From Trichostrongylus colubriformis (Eukaryota; Nematoda; Chromadorea; Rhabditida; Trichostrongylidae): 64,000 nt of DNA. The DNA lies in the NCBI GenBank assembly GCA_963978905.1, contig OZ022258.1:44934591-44998590 (forward strand), written 5' to 3'. The position numbers were made by a program, and so were the translations under genes. Position 1 is the first letter of the stretch. Every line of letters starts with the position of its first letter. The notes beneath the pieces are model-generated. The model had not been told where the DNA came from. It saw only the letters and a list, made by a program, of their open reading frames with translations, and ran no database searches. Shown piece by piece: positions 49,401-61,300 of the stretch.

Positions 49401-50035
49401 ATCAGCTGACCTTGCAAGTCACTTTATGGTTCAGATGCATCTACCTACCACTTTAAAGCTAATTTGAACCATAACGGCGGCGTATCCCAACAGGGGATTA
49501 ATGACAAAAAAGTAGTACTTTCTTTTTTATTTGCATGCTCAGTTTTTTATTGGCATGCTCAGGAATGCAAAGCTTGTCGAACGGAGAGGTTCAGCGATTG
49601 TGCTCTATACAGAAACATTCACAAGCGTGAAGTTCATCGAAAGCGTACACTCCATATTGGAAGACGACCAGTAGGTTTCCACATTGGAACTTGATCCGAA
49701 AGATCCTCTTTCCCAGTGATTTCTTTGGTTGTTTTTATCTATGCGTTATCGCGTGTCTCAGGTATCGACGACGTGCCGAGCGTCTGGCGTCGCTAATGAA
49801 CAGAAAACCCTTCAAGATGAAAGAACGCCTTCTGTCAACTGTCGAATTTTCTGCAATGCATGGTAAGATCGAAGAGCTGGATGCGTACAGCTACCGCATG
49901 GGAGTGGTACAGTACTTCTGCCTTGATGTGATTCTTGTTGCTTTTTCATTAGTCGCCGTATTCTTCTATGCTGTTACTAATTGCACTTGGAAATTCTTGA
50001 AACACACTCTCAATCGCAAGGGTAAGATTGATTGA
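40435..50035 (+). CDS. UDP-glucuronosyltransferase, copy B (apparently intact)
   Basis: Exons with GT-AG borders and matching phases: 40435-40578, 44178-44325, 44423-44523, 44581-44680, 48063-48172, 48230-48400, 48462-48542, 48694-48841, 48899-49010, 49563-49670, 49762-50035. Together they encode 498 residues without a stop. Features in order: hydrophobic leader and GFSHMRFMGTIADIL (acceptor half), FDVGISEVFTPCGFGLFE, KLVHIGGIAL, VVLIAFGSNVST, TFIWKIDKDD, the UGT signature FISHAGLNSVLEL with LVPLLGDQYRNAK (UDP-sugar binding), then a membrane helix and basic tail ending KGKID. Nematode UGTs are usually about 520-535 residues. Residues expected right after AGHDV are not located; they may lie in an unplaced exon within the 3.6-kb first intron. 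ER-lumenal conjugation of xenobiotics or endogenous lipophiles is the family role; the substrate is unknown. Confidence 0.87.
41216..42139 (-). mobile_element. Tc1/mariner-type element relic (copy B only)
   Basis: Ends are inverted repeats (left ACAGGGTCCCAAAATTATGG; complement of right ACAGGGTGTCCCAAAATTAT), with TA-rich flanks. A minus-strand fragment near 41480-41400 reads VQDVEIFSLEQKYGEVRV, which fits the 'DEKxFxxEQ' segment around the second catalytic Asp of Tc1/mariner transposases. Frames are otherwise broken. At about 8515 copy A has no such insertion. Confidence 0.78.
43110..43677. mobile_element. Copy B-specific insertion, unclassified
   Basis: About 565 bp interrupts sequence that is continuous in copy A at about 9510, between a GTTCTC phrase and AATGAAACTGCC. 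It contains a long G-run (43289-43299) and GC-rich stretches related to 38820-38900. No TIRs or LTRs were recognised. A second B-only stretch of about 165 bp follows at about 43775-43945. Confidence 0.5.
44766..45487. repeat. Foldback palindrome in UGT intron 4 (copy B)
   Basis: Same foldback as 10484-11215 and better preserved. ACAATGTGAGGCTCCAAAAT (about 44780) pairs with its exact complement near 45456-45475, and GCGAAAGAAATTTGAGCCT pairs with its complement near 45393-45411. The centre is near 45200. It was present before the duplication. Confidence 0.82.
45800..47120. repeat. Degenerate repeats with GGGCGGAGCGTGC motif (copy B)
   Basis: Counterpart of 11490-12720, with the same opening CTCTCCGTCCGTCC and repeated GGTGGGCGG, GAGCGGAG, and ACATGAAAAA phrases. 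No gene. Confidence 0.65.
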
Positions 50036-50900
50036 GACAAAACTGATGATTCGCTTCATAATTAGGAATGATTCATGAATTAAATAGATGTTGGGCTGAC
50101 AAATGAGTGTGCATATGCTTCAAAAACACGAAACCCGACATGTCATCTGCTGCGTATATCTGCCATGCATTACAGACCACCGCGGCTTCAATCGATAGGT
50201 CAGTGGCGCATAGCGCTGGAGAACAGGGCACCCATCACACATTTTCAGAGATCAGATTCACCAACCATATCAGATGCACCAAGAAGATGCTTCAAGAAAG
50301 GAGAAGTTTCTCTCCATAGGCATCAGAAAAAGTCGGCCTAGAATAGCTAGGCTCGTTGTATAATCTGTTCAGCAAAACAATACCAACGGTATAGGCTGTT
50401 AGAGCACATACGAGCTGGTAGATTTTCAGTGACCACAGAATTCGTGTACTTTTACGGAGGGACTACACCAATAAGGAACCCCTTCACAAGAAGCTGGCAT
50501 CATGAATCAAGAAAATGGTAAGCTTACTAACGTTATTCGTGACCTTGCTATACAAAATCTGAAGAACCCTCGTGAACTTTTTGCTAGGAGTGGCTCCTCC
50601 CGTCAGAGGTCGCAACTTCTCGGTTAGTAGGAACCCTGTCACCACTGGCCGTAACCTCTCCGTAGTAGTGACCTTCTCACTGGAGCTTGTGATCTCTCGG
50701 GCGATCGGGATCCAGTCATCGGCGGTCGTGACCCCTACGTAATGAGTGGCTCCCCAACTAGGGGTCGTACTCTTCCCGCCAGTGGCCATGACTACAACCC
50801 CTCTCGTCAATTACTATTGCGTCGGATAATCATGGTCATGTTGATGGAATTTCGAGCTTAGTGGGCACCGGTCGTTAGGACTTAAGTTCTGCTAACAGGT

Positions 50901-51359
50901 CAAAGGCACATCACGCGATAATCAGATTAACGGCTCACTTTCTTGGGGTAAGTGGGTCCTTGGATAAGTGTTCACGCTGCACCTTTGTTGCTGCTGCACG
51001 GTGCACCCGTGCTGTGCCTGCTTGGACACAACCGAGCCACACCCACCCAGCCAAGTCACACCTATCTCTGGGCGAACAAATTTCCAACGTAGAGCTCACG
51101 CGGAGAAGGAAACTTGCGATAAGAGAAGATAATTCGATGGAGTAGCCAGTCGATGATGAAAGCAGCTTCCACATTAGAAATTGCTCGTTTAGAGCCGGGT
51201 GCGCTTTGGCTGGGTGGGCGTGGCTCGGTTGTGTTCACGCATAGTACCGTGAGAGTGCACGTGCAGCTGTAACAAAGATGCCGTCTCAGCAGTTATCCGA
51301 AGACCTACTTGCCTCAAGAAAGCAAACCATTAATCTGATTATCGTGTGGTGTGCCTTTA
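50901..51359. mobile_element. TIR element, AAAGGCACACCACGCGATAA family (copy B)
   Basis: Left AAAGGCACATCACGCGATAA and right complement AAAGGCACACCACACGATAA are inverted repeats. Orthologous to 16891-17311. Confidence 0.7.
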
Positions 51360-52351
51360 GACAATTGTGGCATCAACAACCGCAAAAAGCCCTCTAAAAA
51401 CACAATTTTTCTTAGGTAACTCTCACTCTGCACTTGAGCATTGTCTTGTCCCGAAGCCTCATGTTGATCTGAATGTGTGTAAGACAATGTGAGACTTCCA
51501 AAGTTTATTCCAAAAGACTCAAAACAGCTTCCACAAAACCGGTGAAGTCTCACATTGTTTTTCTCACTCTGCAATGAACATAATCCTTGAGCTCAATTTC
51601 TTTCTGTGGCACAAAATTTGGAACGTAGGCTGCTGTTCGATTGGAATCGCTTCAAAGATCATGTCATTCATATTTCCTGTGAAATATTTTTTTGTAGGCG
51701 TGTGTTGGACAACTTGACAACTTGAACGTGAGTTTCCACCAATACCAAAACTTTCAAAACAATGTCAAAAAGTGTCTTCGACAAAAATAAAGACACATCA
51801 ATGACACAGTAATGAAAACAGATGGCAAAAAAAAAGCTTCAATGGAAATCAGGTTGGGAACAACAAGAATGAACAAAAAACGAAAACAGAGTAATACAAA
51901 CAGGAGCAAATTCCATGAAAACACGACAGTACAAGCTTAATGCATGCATAACTAACGAAAAAAATGCATTATCACAAAAACTTGTTACCGCTTATGTCGA
52001 ACTAGAAATAATAGACAGTATAAGAATATGCCGCCGAAAATCAGCTCGGCATCTCTCCGTGATAAGGCCTGGATAAGAATATAAAAGAAGAATAGACCGC
52101 ACAAAAATCATCCTGCGTGAAAGCAGAACAAGGAATACATAAGCAATGAAACAGATGAATTTCAGGCAAAAACAGATGAATAACAGTCGCATCGATCTCA
52201 ACACAAAACTTGGCAGAAAGCCATGTTTCGGAAAACACGTCCAGACACCTTTTCTGCACGATAAATTCGTACAATTACAAAACCAATTAGGCATTATTTT
52301 CAGAGTTTTAGAGGATTTCATTCGTTTTTTCTTCACTTTTGTATTTTTCAG

Positions 52352-52427
52352 CACCCTTGTCATCATACTGAACGGGACATACTGCGATTATAATGCTAGA
52401 GTGTGTTTCAAGTCTATTTTCGAAAAG
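52352..52427 (+). CDS. Unknown small exon (TLVIILNGTYC...)
   Basis: A 76-nt segment between a GTATTTTTCAG acceptor and a GAAAAG/GTAAC donor, reading TLVIILNGTYCDYNARVC and then FKSIFEK. Acceptor, donor and frame agree, and the copy A version is frameshifted, the same pattern as both recognised genes. It may be upstream of the membrane exon at 53501-53660, but phases cannot be tied together. The function is unknown. Confidence 0.4.
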
Positions 52428-52849
52428 GTAACACAAATGGTCTCACAGGCTGTAGACCCATGTGTCTAACAAGGTCCATCAGCAAAGTCATGCAGCGCTT
52501 GGGGTGTAGGGAAACTACCAGTTTCATGATTGACGGGAAGGGGTATCCTTCATGAAATTGTCATGGCTTTGTAATGCGAAGCTCTACCACATTCGCCCCA
52601 CTAACCCTAATGCCCTCAATGGCAGAATGAAGTCGACAGGATATTTTGTTTGAGTTTGTTATATAGACTACTGCGAGGCATTTGAATTCATATCTATACC
52701 GCTGTAGCTGAATAAGCTTACGGCATCAAAGTCGTCTTCTCTTCTTTCTGAGATCCTGTCTGAGCGACAGAGAGCAATCAGTGCTTCTTAGCGAGACCCG
52801 TTCCTAATTCTTTCCTACGTCCAGCGGAATCCCACAAACCACTTATCTT

Positions 52850-53500
52850 TCTAGGCTCAAATGTTCGTTCGCAGAGAATAGTGTTTCACTATACGCTTTC
52901 TTTCTTTGTCCTCCTCCTCCCGGTGCCTTTCAGTCAACCAAAAAATGAAATGTTTTCGTGTGGAACGGTGACATGCAATGACTACAGTAAGATATAATGG
53001 CATGTGATGATTACAATGAACGTAAGGTATAATGATTGTAAATACTCATACAAAATATGTACATACGAAGCAGTCAGCCACAGTAGTAGCTATCAGTATT
53101 GTAACAGCAGCGGAAAACTCATTTCCTCCGAAAGGACAAACAAAGTGCTGCTTAAGCAGCAGCACACAACATCTGTATGACTCTAACAATTAGTAACGAA
53201 TTTAAGAAGACAAGCTGTGGAAGTTGGCGAGCTCGGTCTACAATGGCATGCAGTGGTAATGATAAGCACTGCCGATCGATCCTTTGGAAGTAGCACTGTA
53301 CTGCCGTTTGTGTTGGTCTCAAGACAACGTTGCTTGATAGGTCGACTATCACCTACTTTTCAAACTGATCCCGTGTAGAAGTCATATTTCGTTGAGATCA
53401 TTCAAGAGATATCGATGAGATTCTGCTAGCCCGTGACTCGACCTCATCTTTTTTGTGTTGACGCTTTGGACTTTAGAGCTAGTTCGATCTGTTTTCCCAG
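52850..53500 (+). repeat. Repeat block R, copy B2
   Basis: Fourth copy of the block, ending directly at the acceptor of the membrane-segment exon. This and A2 are the only two copies that continue into that exon; A1 and B1 diverge after GGTGCAGCGCTGGATCC. Confidence 0.8.
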
Positions 53501-53660
53501 ATTCGTAGTCACGCAACTATTGGTCGGAGGTGCAGCACTCATAGTGATTTTTTGCTTGTTCACACTAGAATGGCGGAATGTCAAGTACTATAATGAAATT
53601 CGCCTAATCCAAGAAAATGCCTCACCCATGCGGATTGTTGAATTACTAAGAAATTTTCCG
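53501..53660 (+). CDS. Unknown exon with transmembrane segment
   Basis: Begins after a GTTTTCCCAG acceptor and ends at a CCG/GTAAGG donor; 160 nt, open throughout. It encodes FVVTQLLVGGAALIVIFCLF, a probable membrane helix, followed by a polar stretch with NVKYYNEIRLIQENASPMR. I do not recognise the family. It could be the N-terminal anchor of a type II membrane protein. Downstream exons were not found before the methyltransferase at 55398. Confidence 0.45.
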
Positions 53661-54571
53661 GTAAGGTAAAAACCCAAACTCCTACATTGATTGATCGTTG
53701 CAAGTCGTTGCGTAAGCTTGGTCGCTATCAATTCACAGTATGACTGTTACTGAGTGGATGCTTTCATGGTACACCGGAAAAAACTTAATAATATCTAATG
53801 CTTGATCCCTTATCCTTTGCATAATCCTTCTCGGTTACATTAACTCAGGATAAATGTAGCTCACTTGCCGTGGAGGCAAACGCAGCAAAAAAAGCGATGA
53901 GTCACCACAACTGTAGAGGTTTATCTGTGTTCTCTGTAAAACATTCAAGAACCTAGGAGTACATAGCAGCATGGTGCTGAAAATGCCGATTCACTTGTGC
54001 CTCAACAGCTTATCGGTTCCCAACCGATTGTGATGAGTACCCGACTTTGTCGGATTGTGGGGATAGAATGTGGCAATTGAAAATTGGTTTCACATGTTTT
54101 TCATGGCGACCAACCACATTCTGAACGTGCTGGAGTGTTTTGCTTTTACTGTAGCACTCATAGTCTTGGTCATGTATCCGTCTTACCATTAGACCCATGT
54201 ATGGTTCCACAGTAGGTCAGTAACTCATTCGATTCCACAGGTGCTCACAATAACTACGGTCGATTGAGCTTAATCTTATATAAACTTATGATTTGAAATT
54301 TCTTGACTTTATATCAGAAAACTCGACGTCCTAGTACTCTCGTAATTCGCATCGCGATGGACGGCGGTATAAACGGGTGCAGCGAAACGCACAGGATAAG
54401 AGCCTATCCACTAGAATTGGAGAGATTGTCTTGGTCGTTCAAGTGATATGGCATCTTCTCTGTTCCTCAGTGCTAACGAAGCCTTGATCTCTGAATTGCC
54501 ATGAGGTTCTTTCCATGAAATAAATCTATTTGAGAAAGAATCCTGTTATATCTGGAAGTAGCCAAACCACC

Positions 54572-55137
54572 TGTAGGGGGTGGTTCAGTGGTGTGGTAGA
54601 ATAAGAGACGAGATGAGGTTTATTGCCACAGTGTTCTGTGAACGACAACAGTAGAATCCTCTTGCTTCAACCTCGCTATCTACAGTACAACATAAGCCCC
54701 GCCCCCGCCAGACGCAGGGGTGGAAGGATCATCGCCGTCTGGCGATGATACAAAATGTTGGGGGTGGTTCAGTGGTTTAGAAGAACAAGAGAAAGGGAGA
54801 GATATTTATTGGTCACGATGCACTCCACACCGAAAGAATACAATGCCAGCATGAGGGTCAACCTCAGTACTTCCAACATGATATAAGCCACGCCCCCGCC
54901 GGACGCACAGGTAGAAGGATCATCGCCTTACTGGCGAAAATGTTGGGGGTGACCAAAATGTAGGGGGTGGTTCAGTGGTGTGGTAGAATAAGAGACGAGA
55001 TGAGGTCTATTGCCACAGTGTTCTGTGAACGACAACAGTAGAATCCTCTTGCTTCAACCTCGCTATCTACAGTACAACATAAGCCCCGCCCCCGCCAGAC
55101 GCAGGGGTGGAAGGATCATCGCCGTCTGGCGATGATA
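54572..55137 (+). mobile_element. Compact LTR-like (TRIM-type) element, copy B only
   Basis: Two 179-bp direct repeats (54572-54750 and 54959-55137) start TGTAGGGGGTGG, end GGCGATGATA and differ at one position that I can see. The insertion is flanked by the 5-bp duplication CCACC (54567-54571, 55138-55142), and copy A has the single empty site near 21118. The 208-bp middle holds a diverged relative of the same repeat (from TGTTGGGGGTGG at about 54756). No coding sequence is present. Terminal direct repeats and a 5-bp TSD suggest a miniature LTR element; the ends are not the canonical TG...CA. Confidence 0.7.
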
Positions 55138-55397
55138 CCACCCATTTGTAGCAACACTTGTTTATTATATATTGTATTTATAGAGTTAATAGGAAGACGT
55201 GGTGCGTGCATGATGGTTGGCTTGATGTGTTTTCGCTGCGAGCACTGATGACGTGGAATGCTCTTATTATATAATCCATGAATTACCAAAATACAATTGA
55301 TCGTGTAACTACAGTTAAAGGTAAATCGAACAACTCTCATAAGTGAGTGGCTAATCTCACAATCAGCTACTATGTCTCTAATGGTATAGCGATTGAA

Positions 55398-58300
55398 TCA
55401 GTCTTTCTTACATACGTACAAGATATTGATCGCAAACTGTGGTGTAGGAATGACGCTAATGTTGTTGAAACCAGCATCCTTCAACAGCTTCAGAGCTCTC
55501 TCCTTTCCCCACATCGTTCCGAGTCCGAGAGCATCTGTAATAATTTTTTTAGAAAAGCATTTTATCTAACTCTTGTCATAATTATTTTACTTCTATAGTT
55601 AACATTAACTTTTTATTATTGCTAATGCTGAAGTTCAACAATGCACCTTATGAGTTGAATATTGCGCCAACTGCATGGCTACCTTCATAACAAATTTGGG
55701 ATAACACCCTGCAATGTGCGTTGTTGCTGTTTAAGAGGCCAGACATCTCAAAAGTTCCGCGCATTTCATAAACCAGTTTCATAAACCACACCCACTCTTC
55801 CGAGTCAGATGGATAGAATCCTTTTCACACAGCTATGAGCATGGATAGAAAAAGGACAAAAGCCTGGTGAAGCCTATGTTCCGAATTAGCCGCGCTTGTA
55901 AATGAACGTGTCGCATACCACACAACGCTACATGACTTCGATCGATACGACATCGACACAATAACCCGATAAACACGTCCACTGTATTTGTTTTCTGAAA
56001 TATACAAATACATATTCTCTTACCTTCTGAATTACTACCTACTGGGAGGCAGTGGAACACCGAAACACCATACATGTGAGCGGCAAATGTTCCCATCTCC
56101 TTTCTATCCTTGTACACATTCGACGATCCTTTGACCTTTAACCTTTGTGTGAGAAGTTCCAAAAACCAAGATATGAATTAAACTCCTCACCTCTAGCATT
56201 CCAAAAACGCCACCTGGCTTCAGAACTCGGTGGATCTCCTTCAGACACTGAAACCAACAGAATTTAGGCAAAAATGCTTTTTTCTGAAGAACGGTGGTAT
56301 GGTTTTTGGCTCATCCATATCTCACAAATTTTGCTTCACTCAGGAAAAATGCCTTAAGTCTGAAGCACATTCTCTGACATGCGGTTTCTGGGCGATGAGA
56401 AAGTCAAGGATATTGAAGAGATGGGGAAGAATCACAAGAAACAAAAGCCACTCAAGAAATCATCAGCTGCTTACCAAGTCAGGCCTCATCTGGTCGTGAC
56501 AAGCGTCAAAGATCGTCACAACGTCGTACTTGTTTGACCAATCAGCGTCCATGGCGCCGGCATTCATTTGAATGAACGCCAAGTTGTCGAATAATTCGCC
56601 ATTGTCTTTTCTTAATCATCCTCATCTATCTTTCAAAATAAGAACCGGTAAAAATCAAGTTTAAGCCTCCAAATCTAAGCCTTAATTCCTAAGTCGTACA
56701 CTGACCTATCCTAAACGAGATAATTTCATATTTACACTACAGCAGAATGTTAATTGTGCTGGTTTTTCACTCACCTCTTTTGATTAGCCATATGCACCGC
56801 TTCCATGGTCACGTCTATGCCCGTAAAATTGGAATTAGGAAACGTTTGTGCTGAAATAATGATTCGATTTCATCAGCTTTCCCCCATGATTTCAAGCGAT
56901 TTATGAATGAAACGTTACCACGCCTCGAACGCTAATTAAAACTGGCAAGCAAAAATGAACCGTTTTTCTAACTCCGTCTTCGCCCTCCTCATGTGACACA
57001 CTGGTCTCATTCAAATGTAGGCCAGGACACACGAATTTGAACAAGCTGATTGCTTCACTGCGCGATGAAAGTGCCTTGCTGCCTCCACAGTGAATGGGCC
57101 CGCGCGAATAGGGCGGGACCGCCACGAAGCCCATGGGTGACTCACTTCGAGTGTCCTGACTTACACGCGTTCGTAGGGACTTGAACAAGAGATCTTTCTA
57201 AAGAAGTTCCCTGTAGCATTTTGTAGAGACTCCAATTTTAAATACCCTCACCTAGAAGAGCGGCATGGAAACCACTTCCACAACCAACATCTAAAAACAT
57301 CACTCCTCCGTCTTCTAGGCGTTTCTGTAATTGGCACTTTTACCGGATGAAGTACACCATTTTCTGATTAGGTCAACATACGGGCAAATCTTGTGCAAGA
57401 GCTGGTAAGAAGTCGCTGACGAGGTGTTTCTTGTGCAAAGCCTCACTGAACGACGACATAACCCTGTAGAAGTCCGTGAAATTCGAATACTCCAGTCCTG
57501 GAAAGTTGTGCCATTAGGGAAAATATATCATTTCTACAAGATAATATGCGGTACAGAAACACTTTTCCAGTGACAGTTACCCTTCGACGGGAACTAACTG
57601 TAATTTTGTATCACATGAAAAGTTTCTTTCTGCTTCCAAACTACCGTGGAAGAAGTCACTGTAAGTGCAGTGTGGCGCCAAGCGTTATGGTAAGTACGAT
57701 CTGATCCTGTACCGCGTATGATCTTGCCCCATTTCTGTTTTTTATTGTACTGATTACCGAGTGGACCATCCTTTTTGAATACTTCGCATAGGTTGTCGTA
57801 GGTTTTGAGAAGCATCGGAAGGAACAAATTGAATTGCAAAGATAGGCCTTTTGTCAGCTCCTGAAAATGAGAAGTTGTGAGCGAGGTGATTTGAAAAACT
57901 AACAAAAACTGCAACTGTACATAGAGTATACGTAGGATTAGCCACAGGACACGCGCCGAAAGTGTCCCTTAGTGCGCAGCCAAAGCGAACAGGACCACGT
58001 AGATAATAAGGGATGCAGTGACACTGTTCGCATGGAGCGGTAACCAAATAAGGGTGTCCTGTCGCACACTCGGAAGTGATCCCAGGAGTCTTATTGAGTT
58101 CGGGGAATGGATCACACAAGATATGTCACATTTTGCCGTTGAGCCACAGTTTTTCACAAAAAAAAAGTTTGACTGATTATCATGAAATTGTTACTCTCTC
58201 AAAGGATGATTGACTACAACTCTCTTCCTAGCTACCCTTTCCTCCCATTTGGTTGGTTTGCACAATACTTCTCCTATTATACTTTCTCCATCAAGCACTC

Positions 58301-61300
58301 TACTCTTGGCTCAGTTGTTCCGGTTCCTCCTCGATTATGTTCTATATGTAGTAATAGGTAAACCACACGCTCCATCAATATGTCGCAACAACGGAAGTAA
58401 CCGCGCTCCAATCCGCAGGTACGGGACAGTTAGGCCTAGTATCAAACCCGCCTTTTAAACTCCTAAATTTTTAGCTTATTTTACACATTTCATTTCAACC
58501 TTCTTTTTAACCTTTTACTTCAACGTTTTTGTTACTGCACTGTCATTTTCTCTTACATTCTTTTGTTCGTTTTATTGATCTAACGTTTCTTGGTTCTTCA
58601 GCATTGTTTTTGCCTGTTTATCGTGTTGTAACCACTACTATAACCATTCTTTTGCCCTCGTCAGCACCATAGTCACCGATGAGCCTCCGCTGTTGGTAGG
58701 CGTAGTGGTTCATCTGAGTGGAGGCTAAACGAGCCACTTTTCTTTTTTTAAATAATTGACATCAAAGATTTTTTGCTTTTATTTTCCTTTTCGGGCAGTC
58801 CATTGCGGACCCTTCACTGGCAAGTACAGTGACAGACTTGAGCTGAAGAGCTGGATTGGGACAAAGTCACACGACTTCATTATTGAGTTGACAGTGAAGT
58901 TCAGTAATAAGAGCAGAGTTTCTAAATGGCTAGTCGTGAAGGGAAACTTATAAAGAACTGCTCCAGACGTAATCTAGACTCTCTGCTATTTTTGATATGC
59001 TATGCAAAGCACGAGGAGAAGGTTCGCGAAATAGGTCAGACGAAGGAGAGCGGAGCGACAGGGACGGGGACGCAGACTACGTGGTTCACTAATTCCTGAC
59101 TATTCTTCACCCCCATTCAGCGTTCTGAAGACGAACTATTGTGTCACAATAAGGGAGCAGTGTGGATAGTTACCCGAGGATCCATCTGCCTACAGAGGAG
59201 AACTCACTCTAATGATCACAAGGGTGTTTCTGAAGACTTCGTTAAGGGTAGTTCTGAAATATAAGTCAGTAGTACAGTGCGTTTCATAACTATAAGGTCA
59301 CCTCTGAATTTTAGGTTTTCTCAACAACACTCCATTGAGGAATCTTTTCAGTCTCATAGAGGAATTCCTCACCTGAAATAACCCCCGTATCCGATTTTTG
59401 GTTGCAGTCTCGTTTGTCTTATGTTTTTAAGAGTATTTTTCGTTTTTTGCACCGTTTCATAATTATAAGGTCACAAAAGATAAATAGTTTAGGCTCCAGC
59501 AAGTCTGTGAAGGTTGACACGTATTCCAAATACATCTTCGTGATACATGCTCAGTCATCTTGTGGCTAGCTGTTATGTTCCAAGAGAAAAGCCCAGATTT
59601 TGAACTCTCGTGGTGCTAGGCTCAGTTTGAGAGTAATTCCGAAAAAAATCGGAAGTTTCCTGTGCTCAGTTAGATAACATTTGAGTCATTCGGTGTCTTC
59701 ACATGTTTTTCAGGCTCTGGACTCCCACGTGAGATCATTGTCATTCACGAGAAAGGGATTTAGGGCACCACTTCCTACAGCACCTCCTCCATGGAGCAGA
59801 TTTAATAGGAGTTGAACCATTCCTTGTCTGGGACCAGAGCGCGTACAGTAGTGAGGAAGAGCAGAAACATCACCAAAGAGATAATGAAGTAGTTTCCAAG
59901 GCTTACACCACATCCTTAGGCGGCACGACTTTGAATCATAAAGTTGTTCTTGGGCACGGACTGAACAAAACTAAATTTGGATAGCAATTGCACCGTGCAT
60001 GCGAGTAATTCCACCCGAATTGTATTTTTGAGTCTGGAATCTTTCCATTAGTATGGTGCTGACCTGTAGAGGTAGTACTAGCTTGGTCTGAGAAGTGCAC
60101 CAATCTACGGGAGCCTCGGCAATTTTCGTAGGGGAAGGGTGACGGCCTAAGTTTTCTTCGGCAATGAGCTTGCATTGAACCTTGCCTCCGAAACCTGCAG
60201 AATAGGCTCCAGGGACTGCTAGAAGATGCTACGAAGAAACCAGTTGCCTTTTGGAGCCGACCGGCTCTTCATAATTGCGTCCCAAAGTATGGCAATACTG
60301 TTGCTCACGTAGGTCATTCAACGTAATTGCTGTTAAAGTCCCGAAATACGGACGTCCAGCTATAGATAACATGTAGTCTTGGTCTCAGTTCTATTAGGGA
60401 GATCTAGAAGACATCGTCTCAAATATTTACCCCGATAATTGTGAATCCTGGGAAGCAAAACTGCTGAAACAGGCAATCGTTGAAGAATGGAACAATATCT
60501 GTGGTGAGGTTCTCCGAAATTTAGTTTCTACATCACCGAATCTGCTTGTTAATGTCGTTCTCAAACAGGAGAGGACCACAGATTATAAGCTCCTTCGCAT
60601 GCGCTGTTGACTCTAGCAAATTTTCTGTTTCTTCGGGGTGACCTTATAATTATGAAACGGCATAAAAATCAGAAAATATTCATAAAAATGTTGGACTGAA
60701 AGCTAATGTTATCAAAACTAATATAGGAAGGTTTTCTTTGGTGAGGAATCTATAAAAAATACTTAAAAAATTTTCGGTCAGCTGCTTCTTCTGAAAACCG
60801 AAAATTTGAGGGTGACCTTATAATTATGAAACGCACTGTATAACAGCAGTCCGATAGATAAGAGCCTCCCACCAAAGTCATCAGAGGCTTGGCTGCCCTT
60901 GCTGTCTGCATCACCCTCTTCAATGTTCCGTCATCAAGATACATCAGAAGTCAAGGATTCCTCGACTCCGGGGGTGGAGGTCCTATTTAGCGGGTGGGAT
61001 GGAGGTCGTAACTGTAGAGGTCAGCAATGGTCCTGGACTAGTTGATAAACGGTCCGTGCCGTCGCCTGACCCGGTTATGTAAGAAAAATGGCTGGATTTG
61101 AGTAATCAACAAAAAAATATGCAATAATTACTGATACTGTAGAGGCTATGTAGACGTTGAAAGGGAGGTTGTACTTGAACCCTCGTCCGGAGGGAGGTGG
61201 TAGTGAAGCGGCCATTTTCCTCGACACCTGGCTGTGCCCTGTTGACGGAGAGGGTAATTGAGCCACTCAGGTGAGCGCCGATTGGTCGAATTTTCGCTGC

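Larger units (their letters stand above)
34691..57831 (+). repeat. Segmental duplication, copy B
   Basis: Direct repeat of copy A. Alignment anchors: 40435 with 7733 (UGT start), 44423 with 10142, 48230 with 13892, 49762 with 15769, 55398 with 21377, and the end point 57831 with 24049. The offset drifts between about 32.7 and 34.7 kb because of copy-specific insertions. To the right of 57831 the methyltransferase gene continues in B, whereas copy A passes into Bel/Pao sequence. Copy B therefore keeps the ancestral arrangement at this edge. Confidence 0.93.

Noticed and set aside
57754..58119. Minus-strand Cys-rich open frame (CATGHPYLVTAPCEQCH)
   Set aside because: It overlaps methyltransferase exon 3 in another frame; the composition is tempting but no independent exon borders or family were found.
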